Shown here: in pieces, positions 25,006 through 34,113 of the stretch | How positions within the stretch are numbered: the first letter of the stretch is position 1 | Layout of the letters: the number at the start of each line of letters is the position of its first letter | Source of the DNA: Wolinella sp052170135 | GTDB taxonomy: Bacteria > Campylobacterota > Campylobacteria > Campylobacterales > Helicobacteraceae | Direction of reading: 5' to 3' | Length of the DNA: 64,000 nt | NCBI GenBank assembly: GCA_052170135.1 | Contig: JBQNBC010000004.1 | Coordinates: 62,001-126,000, forward strand | Made by a program: the position numbers and the translations under genes | Notes under the pieces: model-generated | Database searches by the model: none | What the model was told of the DNA's origin: nothing | Seen by the model: the letters and a program-made list of their open reading frames with translations, nothing else

Positions 25006-26607
25006 CTACTCTCCTAAAACCTCTAAACTCTCGATAATCATTTGTGGTATTGTCTTTGGCGAGAATGTATCACGAGAGATGGTAAATGTGCACATTACCC
25101 GTGTGCCGCATGCTAAATGATATGCCTGGCGGAAGGCGATGGCCTTGCACTCGTGCTTCCCATAAGTGCTACGAAGGAGCAGTGATGTGTGCGCGCCATC
25201 TACGCCTACTGTTTTTGTGTAACAAACCTCAGCCTCGCAGCTAAATTTTGGCTTTAGATTCCCTTCGCCATATGGTTCAAAGCTCTCTAGTAGCTCTAAA
25301 AGCTCGCCATCAACTATCTCTAAATCTACCTCGCCCAAACACCCATTGCACCCGTGCCCCCAAGTAATTTTGTCTTTTAATAAGCACAGATTTTCCTCGA
25401 TTGTTGTGCAAAACTCGCCTAAATTCTCAATATCAAGCGAAATGCCAGCAGCACCTTTGTGTCCACCATATCCAGTGAGTAGATGGCAGCTTTTTTGCAA
25501 GAGACGCACTAGATCTAGCTCGCCTAAGCTTCGTACACTCCCTTTTAGATTCCCCTCGCGGAGGGCGAGTACGAATGCAGGCTTTTTGTATCGTTCACAA
25601 AGCCTAGAAGCAACTATGCCAAGCACTCCTTCATGCCACTCTTTTCCATACACGATTACGGCCTCGCGCTCCTCGTTAATCTGCGAAACAGCCTCCTCGA
25701 AAAGAGTCGATTCTTGGCTCTTTCTTAGTGTATTTAGCTCGCAAAGATTGCTTAGCAGTTCTCGCGCCTCCTGTGGCGAGCTACTAAGCAAGAATCTAAC
25801 CGCAAGACTCGCGTCATCCATACGCCCTGCGCTATTTAGTAGTGGTGCGATGAGAAATGCAACATCCTCGCTACTAAATTGACTCTTTTTTAGTCGCTCT
25901 TTAAGCGCGATAAACGCTGCGCGATTTGAGCGTGCCATCTCTTTTAGTCCATGTCGCACCAAGATGCGATTTATCTCTACAAGTGGCATAACATCGGCGA
26001 TGATAGCTAGTGCTAAGAGATCTAGTGATGTCACTAAGTCCACATTTGCGCTAAGGATTCTCTTTAATCCAGCACAGAGATACCATGCGACATTTGCCCC
26101 GCAAATCTCCTTTTGCGGGAATGTGCATTGTGGTAGTTTTGGGTTTATGATGATATCGGCGTCTGGTAGGAGCGTGGGGACTGTGTGATGGTCTGTGATT
26201 ATTAGTGAGATTCCATATTCCTTGCATACTAGCGCGGCTTCGTGTGCCATGATGCCATTATCTACTGTAATTATTACATCTGTATCTAGTCGCTTTATAA
26301 TACCCGGTGATAGCCCATATCCATCTCGGAAACGATTTGGTATCACGACCTCTATCGGGTAGTTGATGCGTGTGAAAAAGTCGCTCATTATCGCGCTGGC
26401 TACGATTCCATCGACGTCATAGTCGCCTATGACTGTAATTTTTTTTTGCTCGTGCATGGCACCGCGTATTAATTCGCATGCCTCATCTAGCCCGTGTAGC
26501 TTGCTTGGTAGTGGTAGCTCCTTTAAATAGCGGAATCGCTCGTTTTTAAAGCGTGAAGCGAGTAGATTTCTAATCGCTTCTTTGCTTAGCCTATCCCTCT
26601 CGTTCAA
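25006..26607 (-). CDS. recJ: single-strand-specific DNA exonuclease RecJ
   Basis: A 533-residue RecJ. It degrades single-stranded DNA 5' to 3' in recombination and mismatch repair. DHH motifs are visible: GDYDVDG (61-67), TVDNG (115-119), ITDHH (137-141) and the DHHA1 sequence GYGGHKGAAG with the following helix. The TTG start at 26607 lies within the end of pyrG (17-base overlap). LNSAGRMDDASLAVRFLL is the conserved stretch after the catalytic core. Length is slightly below the E. coli protein's. Confidence 0.93.
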   Translation of the reverse strand: MNERDRLSKEAIRNLLASRFKNERFRYLKELPLPSKLHGLDEACELIRGAMHEQKKITVIGDYDVDGIVASAIMSDFFTRINYPIEVVIPNRFRDGYGLSPGIIKRLDTDVIITVDNGIMAHEAALVCKEYGISLIITDHHTVPTLLPDADIIINPKLPQCTFPQKEICGANVAWYLCAGLKRILSANVDLVTSLDLLALAIIADVMPLVEINRILVRHGLKEMARSNRAAFIALKERLKKSQFSSEDVAFLIAPLLNSAGRMDDASLAVRFLLSSSPQEARELLSNLCELNTLRKSQESTLFEEAVSQINEEREAVIVYGKEWHEGVLGIVASRLCERYKKPAFVLALREGNLKGSVRSLGELDLVRLLQKSCHLLTGYGGHKGAAGISLDIENLGEFCTTIEENLCLLKDKITWGHGCNGCLGEVDLEIVDGELLELLESFEPYGEGNLKPKFSCEAEVCYTKTVGVDGAHTSLLLRSTYGKHECKAIAFRQAYHLACGTRVMCTFTISRDTFSPKTIPQMIIESLEVLGE

Positions 26608-28246
26608 CTTTCTTTAGCTCCAGACTCTTTTGGATAAAGGCAAGAATCACTGGGTTTGGATTTTGTAGTCTTGATGTGAATTCTGGATGGAACTGTACAC
26701 CAATAAACCACGGGTGATCGGCTAGCTCTAGTGTTTCGATAAGACCGTTAGATTCTCCGCTGACTATTAGTCCGGCTTTTTCGATCTGCTCTCTGTATTT
26801 TGGATTTGCCTCGTAGCGGTGGCGATGTCGCTCTTTGATTAGCTTTGCACCATTATATGCTGCTTGCGTTTTACTTCCCTTTTTTAGTTCACATTCATAC
26901 TCGCCAAGGCGCATAGTCCCGCCCATTGGCGAAGTGTGGGTGCGCACCTGCTTGTTACCATGCTGGTCGATAAAGTCCTCTATTAGATAGATGACTGGCT
27001 CGCTGGTTTGTGGATCAAATTCCATGGAGTTTGCATTTTCTATCCCTAGCACATTTCGCGCAAATTCAATCATGGCTAGTTGCATGCCAAGGCAGATTCC
27101 AAGAAATGGAATCTTGTTTTCGCGCGCAAAGCGAATCGCCTCCATTTTGCCCTTTACGCCACGCTCACCAAAGCCACCCGCCACAAGAATCCCATCCACA
27201 TCTCGTAGAGATTCTATACCAATGCTCTCTATCTCCTCGCTATCGCACCATTTGATATTTACCTTTGTATCGAGGTTTGCACCGGCGTGAGTTAGGGCTT
27301 CAATGAGTGATTTATACGATTCTTTTAGGCTTAGATACTTGCCGACAAAGGCAATCGTAACCTCGTCTTTTGGTGCAAGAATCTGCTTAACAAGGCGATT
27401 CCATTCGTCCATTTTTGGCTCAATTTTTGGCATATTAAATCGCCTTGCAATTGGCGTTAAAATATCCTCTTTTAGGAAATTTAGTGGCACTTGATAGATT
27501 GTTGGAGCGTCCTCAGCGACAACAACAGAATCATAATCGACATCGCAACCAAGCGAGAGTTTCTTTTTTAACTCTTTTGGTAACTGCTTTTCAGAGCGTG
27601 CGATAATGATTTGTGGGGTAATTCCGATTCTTCTTAGCTCTTGCACGGAGTGTTGTGTTGGCTTTGTCTTTAGTTCACCAGCGGCTTTAATGAGTGGGAT
27701 TAGCGTAACATGCAAGCTTATGACACGCTCTAAACCAAGCTCATGCTTCATCTCTCTCATGGCTTCTAAAAATGGTAATCCCTCAATATCACCGACAGTC
27801 CCGCCAAGCTCAACTACTAGAAATTCCTTGTCTTCGCCAGCCAGTCTTATTCGATGCTTGATTTCGTCGACAATGTGTGGAATTACCTGAATCGTTTTGC
27901 CTAGATATCCGCCACGTCGTTCGCGTTCTATTACTGAGAGGTAGACTTGTCCCGTTGTAAAATTGTGCTTTGAGGAGAAATTAGTATCCAAGAATCGCTC
28001 ATAGTGTCCGATATCCAGGTCAGTTTCCGCCCCGTCGAATGTAACAAATACCTCACCGTGCTCAAAAGGGCTCATGGTGCCTGGATCGACATTTATGTAT
28101 GGGTCGATTTTTAGGATTCCTACGTTAAATCCTGCGTGCTTTAGGAGTGTAGCGATAGATGATGAGGTGATACCCTTGCCTAGTGAGCTTAGCACTCCGC
28201 CCGTTACAAATATATATTTTGTCTCTGGATTCTTTTTTTGTGGCAT
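26591..28246 (-). CDS. pyrG: CTP synthase
   Basis: A 551-residue CTP synthase, which aminates UTP with glutamine-derived ammonia. The N-terminal synthetase domain begins YIFVTGGVLSSLGKGITSSS with the P-loop, and IDPYINVDPGTMSPFEHGEV is the nucleotide site. The C-terminal amidotransferase has its nucleophile in LGICLGMQLA and the His/Glu pair in GVQFHPEF. Its product CTP is also the substrate of the probable cytidylyltransferase of the phosphoramidate locus. The ATG at 28246 is clear, and the 3' end overlaps recJ. Confidence 0.96.
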   Translation of the reverse strand: MPQKKNPETKYIFVTGGVLSSLGKGITSSSIATLLKHAGFNVGILKIDPYINVDPGTMSPFEHGEVFVTFDGAETDLDIGHYERFLDTNFSSKHNFTTGQVYLSVIERERRGGYLGKTIQVIPHIVDEIKHRIRLAGEDKEFLVVELGGTVGDIEGLPFLEAMREMKHELGLERVISLHVTLIPLIKAAGELKTKPTQHSVQELRRIGITPQIIIARSEKQLPKELKKKLSLGCDVDYDSVVVAEDAPTIYQVPLNFLKEDILTPIARRFNMPKIEPKMDEWNRLVKQILAPKDEVTIAFVGKYLSLKESYKSLIEALTHAGANLDTKVNIKWCDSEEIESIGIESLRDVDGILVAGGFGERGVKGKMEAIRFARENKIPFLGICLGMQLAMIEFARNVLGIENANSMEFDPQTSEPVIYLIEDFIDQHGNKQVRTHTSPMGGTMRLGEYECELKKGSKTQAAYNGAKLIKERHRHRYEANPKYREQIEKAGLIVSGESNGLIETLELADHPWFIGVQFHPEFTSRLQNPNPVILAFIQKSLELKKVEREG

Positions 28247-28361
28247 GCGAGCGACCTTATTTTTGAATTGTTTTGCTGGATTTCAGTAGAAGTGCATTTT
28301 ACATTAGCAATCTTTAAAACCCGACTAGCCATGATTTTCATACTTAAAGATTGCGCAAGAA

Positions 28362-29792
28362 TCAGAGCGCAATCTTATTTACAAGTCTAAAATTCTTATC
28401 AAAGTAGAAGCCAAAATATCTGTTTCCATCATCAAATCTAACAAGGAATCCAAGCGGATCAGAGAGAATCTGCAATCGCATTTTGTGGTGCTTAAATCCA
28501 TCTAGCTCGAGCTTTATTGGGGTGAAGTCCCATCGTAGAAGATAGAGTGAAGAATCGCGCGTGATTAGATAGCCGGCGAACTCTTTTGCTCTGTTTTCGC
28601 TGATGTAGATGAAGTCGGTATTTAGATTTTTGAGCGATTCTAGCTCTTTGATAGTGATTTTATCGTCGCTTTGACGGAGATTAAAGAGGTTATTTTCGTT
28701 ATCTATAATGATATAACCAAGGTCAAATGGCTTTATGTTTGTAGGCTTGCCAAAGAGCTTTTGAATTGGGAATCGTACACCATTTTGACTCAAAAGCTTG
28801 CCTAGATTCTCAGATTTTTCGACTAAAAACCCGTGGTCAAAGTCGTAGATTCTTGGTGCATTGCTTGCGAAATATAGTGCCTCTTCAGGGAATAAAATCA
28901 TGCCTTGTGCGCTCTTGGGATTAAAAAACGGCTGAAACATTATCTTGCTGTTTTCTAAGAAGCTCGGCTCATACTCAAGGCTTAAGCGACTCTCCTTTAG
29001 CTTGTCGCGATCAAACTCCATGGCATTAATCACCACTGGAAGCCTACCTTGAATCTCTAAGTCGCGCCAGTAGACAAATGGTAATTTCTCTTCAAAGCCT
29101 TTTTGATCGAATCTCTCACCGCTTTTTGAATAGTAGTTGAAGCGATGATCGCCGTGGTTTTCTTGATAGACAAAATCACTTAAAAGTGGCGAGTAGAATA
29201 TATAGAATCGAGTAAACTCCTTTAGCGTTTCTGGTTTTAGCGTCAGTGCGACTATGAGAATAGTAATGGCAAACTTCCCAATTCCTTTTGTGCGTGATTT
29301 TTCGATTATTAGAGATGATATTCCCCAGTAGATTAGTAATGCTAGCAGTAGATATAGTGAGAAATCAGTCAGAAGAGTATAAACAAGTGGTACTGGATAG
29401 TAGTGTAAAAATAGTGCACACACCACACATAGCGCGACGAGATACGAGATAAGCAAAAACAAGAATCCAATAGTAAAGTGCATTAGCAAAATCTGCCAAA
29501 ATGGTAGCGGTAGATGGGCTAGGATTCTCGTGCGATTTCTGATGCGCTCGGTAATAAATTGCACTAGCGACAAAAAAGCCGCCATAACTAAAAGCGCGTA
29601 GAGTAGGTTTGTGTATGGTTTATCATCAAGGTGGACAAACCTATACCACGCCATAGACTGTGGCTCAATAGTGGCAAAGCTGTAGTCAAGCGTGTATGCA
29701 AAGTAGCCAAGCACAAGAATCCAAAAAGCAAAAATCCCAATAAAGAATCCACGGAGCTTGATCCACTCCTTTATCAAAATCGCACGAAACAT
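28362..29792 (-). CDS. ABC exporter permease with large C-terminal domain
   Basis: A 476-residue protein. The first 200 residues hold about six membrane segments in the ABC2-type pattern (WILVLGYFAYTLDY, LLYALLVMAAFLSLVQFI, and others). After the last segment comes a long soluble part (about 205-476) with repeated strand-turn units such as LGYIIIDNENNLFNLRQSDD, which may be a small beta-propeller outside the cytoplasm. ATG 29792 overlaps the ATPase stop (TAATG). The cargo is unknown. A relation to copper/NosDFY-type systems is possible, but no close signature was recognised. Confidence 0.7.
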   Translation of the reverse strand: MFRAILIKEWIKLRGFFIGIFAFWILVLGYFAYTLDYSFATIEPQSMAWYRFVHLDDKPYTNLLYALLVMAAFLSLVQFITERIRNRTRILAHLPLPFWQILLMHFTIGFLFLLISYLVALCVVCALFLHYYPVPLVYTLLTDFSLYLLLALLIYWGISSLIIEKSRTKGIGKFAITILIVALTLKPETLKEFTRFYIFYSPLLSDFVYQENHGDHRFNYYSKSGERFDQKGFEEKLPFVYWRDLEIQGRLPVVINAMEFDRDKLKESRLSLEYEPSFLENSKIMFQPFFNPKSAQGMILFPEEALYFASNAPRIYDFDHGFLVEKSENLGKLLSQNGVRFPIQKLFGKPTNIKPFDLGYIIIDNENNLFNLRQSDDKITIKELESLKNLNTDFIYISENRAKEFAGYLITRDSSLYLLRWDFTPIKLELDGFKHHKMRLQILSDPLGFLVRFDDGNRYFGFYFDKNFRLVNKIAL

Positions 29793-30580
29793 TAATACAA
29801 CCCCACAACGTCTAAAAATTTATCTTCAAAAGTGGTACTTTTATCGCTATTAAAATTACTCATCGTATCATGTAGCACGCTAGAATCAGCCTTTTTGATT
29901 ATAAACTCGTCTAAAAGTCCATCGAGATCGTTCATTGTGTGAGAAGTGATTAGGACGGTTTTATTTTTACCTTTGATATAGCTTTTTAGATAATTGACAA
30001 AAAGCCGTCTGTATCCAGCATCTAGCCCCATTGAGTAGTCATCTAGAATTAGCACTTTTGCATCTTGTGCGAATATCGCTCCAAGCACCACTTGTGATTT
30101 TTGACCAAAAGAGAGCGTCGAGAGTTTTTGCTTATAGTCTAACCGCATTAAATCGACAAGCTCATAGAAAATTTCTCGTTGCCATAGCTTATAAAATGCG
30201 CTAAAAAATGACTCATACTCCGCGATACTCATGAAATCATACGCTACAAAGCCCTCGTGAAGTAGCGCAATATCGCGCTTAAGATTTGAGCTTAGTGCGT
30301 AAGAATCCTCGCCATAGATTAGACATCTCCCGCTTTGAGGGCGTAGAAATCCCATCAAAATATTTATAAGCGTACTTTTGCCCACGCCATTTTTTCCAAG
30401 GATTCCAAAAACGCTACCCTCTTTGATTTTTAGCGTTAGGTTGTCATAGATTTTTTTCGTGCCATAAAAGTGAGTGAGATTTTCTATTGAGATTGCGATT
30501 GGAGTCTGCGTGTGAGATTCGCTTGTACCATATAATGATTTCGTGGAGCTTGGCTTCTCATCTTTTGCTTTATTTTGCAT
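29792..30580 (-). CDS. ABC exporter ATPase with Asp in the catalytic Glu position
   Basis: A 262-residue ATPase with an N-terminal tail of about 28 residues. Walker A is GKNGVGKST, the signature is LSFGQKSQ (degenerate from LSGGQ) and Walker B reads VLILDDYSMGLD, where the usual catalytic Glu is Asp. The H-loop is ITSHT. Similar Asp-bearing ATPases exist in ABC2-type exporters with low turnover or regulatory function. It is coupled to the permease gene by a one-base overlap. CTCGAGGAA stands before the ATG. Confidence 0.82.
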   Translation of the reverse strand: MQNKAKDEKPSSTKSLYGTSESHTQTPIAISIENLTHFYGTKKIYDNLTLKIKEGSVFGILGKNGVGKSTLINILMGFLRPQSGRCLIYGEDSYALSSNLKRDIALLHEGFVAYDFMSIAEYESFFSAFYKLWQREIFYELVDLMRLDYKQKLSTLSFGQKSQVVLGAIFAQDAKVLILDDYSMGLDAGYRRLFVNYLKSYIKGKNKTVLITSHTMNDLDGLLDEFIIKKADSSVLHDTMSNFNSDKSTTFEDKFLDVVGLY

Positions 30581-30704
30581 TGAGTTCCTCGAGTTGTGAT
30601 TTGTGGATTAAAAATCGCGATTCCCGCTATCCTAGACGCCAAAAGCATAGATATGTCATATTGTCTGCATCGCGAAAGAATCGACTTTGTGCCGGCTCTT
30701 GCAA

Positions 30705-30998
30705 TTAGCGTAAGTGTTGACTTGCGATACTGACTCTATGCCCCTCTCCACTATCGAAGATAAGGACAAAATCACCTTGTGGTCGTCTAAAGGTAACCTC
30801 ACCATCGCTATCGAACTTTGACTCAAAAATACTTTTACCTTTCTGCTCGATTACGAATTTAACGCCACTAGCGCGACTACCATCGCTAAAACCTCCCTCG
30901 CAAGTGATCGTGCTATCGCCATTATCAAAGCAGTTCATAATTGCCGTGTGCGCGAATAGAATCTGTGAGATCAGGAGTGTGAAGGCTACGATTTTCAT
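30705..30998 (-). CDS. small exported protein of unknown function
   Basis: A 97-residue protein with a signal peptide (about 1-16, ending LFAHTA). The mature part is beta-rich with a cysteine pair (Cys23 in MNCFDNGD and Cys33 in TCEGGF) and ends RVSIASQHL. The pattern GVKFVIEQKGKSIFESKFD followed by a Gly/Pro-rich turn and GEGHRVSI is reminiscent of NikL/CbiL or DUF4198-type accessory proteins of nickel and cobalt transport, but the resemblance is loose. It lies 124 bases upstream of the ABC exporter genes on the same strand, so it could belong to that system. Confidence 0.65.
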   Translation of the reverse strand: MKIVAFTLLISQILFAHTAIMNCFDNGDSTITCEGGFSDGSRASGVKFVIEQKGKSIFESKFDSDGEVTFRRPQGDFVLIFDSGEGHRVSIASQHLR

Positions 30999-31206
30999 TA
31001 TGGATTCCTCTATTTTTATGTAATGTATCTTATTCTTTGCGATGATGATATAACCGTAAATATAAAAGGTATATTAATAGGAGTTAATATTATTTATGAT
31101 GATTCTTTAGCTAAAAATTTTCATGCGATATGAGATTTTAAATCGCGCAAGAATCGGACAGTTCTTTTCCTTGCCATGAAATTTTGGAGAAATTTTCAAG
31201 AAAGTA

Positions 31207-31235
31207 TTGACAAAGCATGCCAAGCCCGCTATAAT
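31207..31235 (+). promoter_or_regulatory. sigma-70 promoter of the tRNA cluster
   Basis: TTGACA (31207-31212) and TATAAT (31230-31235) are both perfect consensus hexamers separated by 17 bases. They lie about 50 bases before the first tRNA gene. Confidence 0.92.
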
Positions 31236-31283
31236 TCCAGCTCTTTTACGCTGAGATGTTTAATCAAAGCTTAAGAGCGTTTT

Positions 31284-31359
31284 GACCCGTTAGCTCAGTC
31301 GGTAGAGCAATTCCCTTTTAAGGAATGGGCCGTTGGTTCGAGTCCAACACGGGTCACCA
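31284..31359 (+). tRNA. tRNA-Lys (anticodon TTT)
   Basis: Acceptor GACCCGT pairs with ACGGGTC, the discriminator is A and CCA is encoded. The D arm has TAGCTCAG, the anticodon loop CTTTTAA gives UUU, and the T arm is GTTCGAGTC. First gene of a five-tRNA unit. Confidence 0.96.
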
Positions 31360-31383
31360 CTTCCCAATGTTATAAATAAAAGT

Positions 31384-31458
31384 GGCCCCTTCATCTAGCG
31401 GTCAGGATACCACCCTTTCACGGTGGCTACAGGGGTTCGAGTCCCCTAGGGGTCACCA
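31384..31458 (+). tRNA. tRNA-Glu (anticodon TTC), copy 1
   Basis: Acceptor GGCCCCT pairs with AGGGGTC (one G-U pair), the anticodon loop has TTTCA giving UUC, and the T arm is GGGGTTCGAGTCCCC. The discriminator is A, and CCA is encoded. A second, diverged Glu gene ends the cluster. Confidence 0.95.
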
Positions 31459-31501
31459 CTTTTATTTGTTTCCTCGATTTTTCTTATTTTGATGCTTTTG
31501 C

Positions 31502-31577
31502 GGTCGCTTAGCTCAGTTGGTAGAGCGCCACCCTTACAAGGTGGATGTCACAAGTTCGAGTCTTGTAGCGACCACCA
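31502..31577 (+). tRNA. tRNA-Val (anticodon TAC)
   Basis: Acceptor GGTCGCT pairs with AGCGACC, and the anticodon stem CACCC/GGTGG closes on a loop with TAC. Discriminator A and CCA are present. Confidence 0.95.
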
Positions 31578-31583
31578 CTTCTT

Positions 31584-31660
31584 GGAGCGGTAGTTCAGTT
31601 GGTTAGAATACCTGCCTGTCACGCAGGGGGTCGCGGGTTCGAGCCCCGTCCGCTCCGCCA
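31584..31660 (+). tRNA. tRNA-Asp (anticodon GTC)
   Basis: Acceptor GGAGCGG pairs with CCGCTCC. The anticodon stem CCTGC/GCAGG holds a loop with GTC. Discriminator G and encoded CCA fit Asp identity. It is only six bases from the Val gene. Confidence 0.95.
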
Positions 31661-31694
31661 CTTACATAAAGTTAAATCTGATATTTTTTCGTGA

Positions 31695-31770
31695 GACCCT
31701 TTCATCTAGTGGCCAAGGATACCACCCTTTCACGGTGGCTACAGGAGTTCAAATCTCCTAGGGGTCGCCA
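31695..31770 (+). tRNA. tRNA-Glu (anticodon TTC), diverged copy 2
   Basis: The anticodon arm is identical to copy 1. The acceptor (GACCCTT with AGGGGTC, one U-G pair), the D loop and the T arm (GGAGTTCAAATCTCC) differ. The discriminator is G, unlike the A of copy 1. CCA is encoded. All stems close, so it is probably functional. Confidence 0.88.
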
Positions 31771-32250
31771 TTTATAGTTTACTCTGTGAATTGCCATCAT
31801 ATCTTGAGAATCGATAACTATTTTGTGTTTAGATTCTTGTGGATAGAATAAATAATTAGCTTATAGATGTATTGGTCGTTTTTTTGTTATAGATATTTTC
31901 TCTCGAAGCTTATTAATTTTTAGATATCGTTTTTTTACTCTAAACATACGCGCACTGTGATGCATCTTTTAAGAATCTTCTTTTTAAATAAATCCATATG
32001 TTGTCTTAAATCTGGTAATACAAGTAAGTAGCATCTATGTGTATTTTTTTTGCGTGATTACAGTCGAGAATCCACTTGACATGTCGTGGCTATGATCTAT
32101 TTTTGTTCATGCAAATCTAGCGTTATACAAGTTAAAAATTAGTTTTAGTGTGGCACCAACAGACATTTGTAAGCAGTCAAAGTTTACGAGTGGCTACGAT
32201 TAATAAGAATTACAACAGCTTTTTTATAAAATCTACACTTAGCATAAACC
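31771..32250. other. 480-base AT-rich stretch without a gene
   Basis: Between the tRNA unit and dnaX, very AT-rich with runs of T (for example TTTTTTTG near 32045). No open frame, hairpin terminator or known RNA motif was found. The promoter of the dnaX operon must lie here; a TTGACA at 32076 has no well-placed -10 partner. Confidence 0.5.
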
Positions 32251-32268
32251 ATGTTGTTAGAGGTGTCC

Positions 32269-34104
32269 ATGTCTCAAGCCCTCGCCCTCAAATATCGCCC
32301 CACGCGTTTTAAAGACCTTGTTGGTCAAGATTCTATCTCGCAGACACTTTCGCTCGCGCTTGATCATGATAGGCTTGGGCATGCCTACTTGTTTTCTGGA
32401 CTACGCGGGAGTGGAAAGACCTCTAGTGCCAGGATTTTTGCTAAGGCTCTAAACTGTGAGAAAGGAATCTCAAGTACACCATGCGAACAGTGTGAAAGTT
32501 GCATTGCAGCGCGCGAGGGGCGACATTTTGATATCATCGAGATGGACGCTGCTAGTCGTCGCGGTATAGATAGCATAAAGGAGCTCATAGAGCAGACGAA
32601 GTATCATCCTATTGCTGGGCGTTTTAAGATTTTTATTATTGATGAGGTGCATATGCTTAGCACCGATGCGTTTAATGCTCTTTTAAAGACGCTGGAAGAG
32701 CCACCTTCTTACATCAAGTTTATTTTAGCTACTACAGACCCGCTCAAAATTCCAGCCACGATTCTTAGTCGCACTCAACACTTTCATTTTAAGAGAATCG
32801 CCACACAAGATATAGTTATGCATATTCGATGGATTCTTGAGCAGGAAGGGATTAAAGCTGAGCCTGAGGCAATAGATAAAATCGCCCGAAGCGGTGAGGG
32901 GTCGCTCAGGGATACGCTCACGCTTCTTGATCAAGCGATAGTCTATAGTGGTGGTGATATAACCACAGAGCGAGTGGAAAAGATGCTCGGGCTTATCAGC
33001 GCGCAGTTGCTTGATGGATTCTTTGAGGCGATTTTTACTAGAGATGATAGTGCTTTGCGTGCTGTCATCTCTGAGCTAGAGGGGCATGAGCTTGAGATGG
33101 TGTTAGATGAGATGGCTATTTTTCTGCACGACAAGCTAATGCAAAATAATCCGCAATATCCGTTTATGGTGCTGGATAGATTCTTGAGGATTATTGCCGA
33201 TTCTCATATTTTGCTTTCATTAAATGCACATAGCTCTTTTATCCTCACGCTAACGTCGCTAAAGATGCGCGAAGCACTAAAGGTGGGAGAGATTGACAAG
33301 ATGATAGAGGAGCTTTCGCATGAGCTAGCTCACGGTGGGGTGCTAAAAATCACTGAGGCGACCACAAGAGGTCAAGCCATCGAGAATCCACGAAATGAGC
33401 GCGTAGAAAATCAAGTCCAAAAATGCGTGCATACGTTAGCAAATGTTGAAGAATCGCACGTGCAAATTGCGCGCCTAAACGCTTATTTTGAGGAGCTAAA
33501 GCACAAAATATATAATAGAAATTATGAACTTGGCGAGTGCTTTGAAAAAAATGTAGAGTTCGTTAGTTTTGAGGGCGGGATTCTCACTTGGAGCAGTCAG
33601 GCAGATGGTGAATGTAGGGCGCGACTTAAAGATGCTTATAGCGTGATACGCGGTTTTGTGCAGGAGATTTTTGGGATTGATACCATCATAAAAGTCGCCG
33701 CACCAAAGCCAAAAACAGAGGAGACGTGTGTCGCAAATGCACCAAAAACAAGCTCTGAAACATATGCACAAGCTGTAGCAGAATCAGTCGATTCTTCACT
33801 TGATTCTCCATTCCCGAAAGTAGAGATCAAAGACGAGAATCCAGTCGAACAGAGTCTATCTCAAAAGCAAGATGGAGAGTTTAAAAATACACCACATACA
33901 CAAGAGCAACTGTATGAGATAAACGAAGAAGATAACGATGAAAGTGTGCTTCAAGGTGGTAGCGGCTGTGTAGCATCGATGCTTGATGCACCTGATGAAC
34001 TTTCGCGTGAGAAGCGTACAGAGATGATTTTAGAATCGCCACTTGTTAGTGCAGCAAAAGAGCTTTTAGATGTTAAAAAAGTCATCGTGCGTCAAAAAGT
34101 CTAG
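32269..34104 (+). CDS. dnaX: DNA polymerase III subunits gamma/tau
   Basis: The clamp-loader ATPase, 611 residues from ATG 32269 (AGAGGTG upstream; ATG 32251 would add six residues). Walker A is GLRGSGKTSS (44-53), zinc-binding cysteines are Cys63, 72, 75 and 78, Walker B is DEVH (125-128), and STDAFNALLKTLEEPP and TTDPLKIPATILSR are the SRC and sensor regions. The tail beyond about 370 is longer and low in conservation, ending with a part rich in Glu and Ser. It heads a compact plus-strand series of six genes. Confidence 0.94.
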   Translation: MSQALALKYRPTRFKDLVGQDSISQTLSLALDHDRLGHAYLFSGLRGSGKTSSARIFAKALNCEKGISSTPCEQCESCIAAREGRHFDIIEMDAASRRGIDSIKELIEQTKYHPIAGRFKIFIIDEVHMLSTDAFNALLKTLEEPPSYIKFILATTDPLKIPATILSRTQHFHFKRIATQDIVMHIRWILEQEGIKAEPEAIDKIARSGEGSLRDTLTLLDQAIVYSGGDITTERVEKMLGLISAQLLDGFFEAIFTRDDSALRAVISELEGHELEMVLDEMAIFLHDKLMQNNPQYPFMVLDRFLRIIADSHILLSLNAHSSFILTLTSLKMREALKVGEIDKMIEELSHELAHGGVLKITEATTRGQAIENPRNERVENQVQKCVHTLANVEESHVQIARLNAYFEELKHKIYNRNYELGECFEKNVEFVSFEGGILTWSSQADGECRARLKDAYSVIRGFVQEIFGIDTIIKVAAPKPKTEETCVANAPKTSSETYAQAVAESVDSSLDSPFPKVEIKDENPVEQSLSQKQDGEFKNTPHTQEQLYEINEEDNDESVLQGGSGCVASMLDAPDELSREKRTEMILESPLVSAAKELLDVKKVIVRQKV

Positions 34105-34113
34105 GAGCAACAT

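Noticed and set aside
31284..31770. tRNA cluster as an integration site for a genomic island
   Set aside because: No integrase gene or direct repeat of a tRNA end was seen on either side.
32076..32103. TTGACA as a possible -35 box for dnaX
   Set aside because: The nearest TATGAT is only nine bases away, and at 16-17 bases there is just a weak TATTTT.
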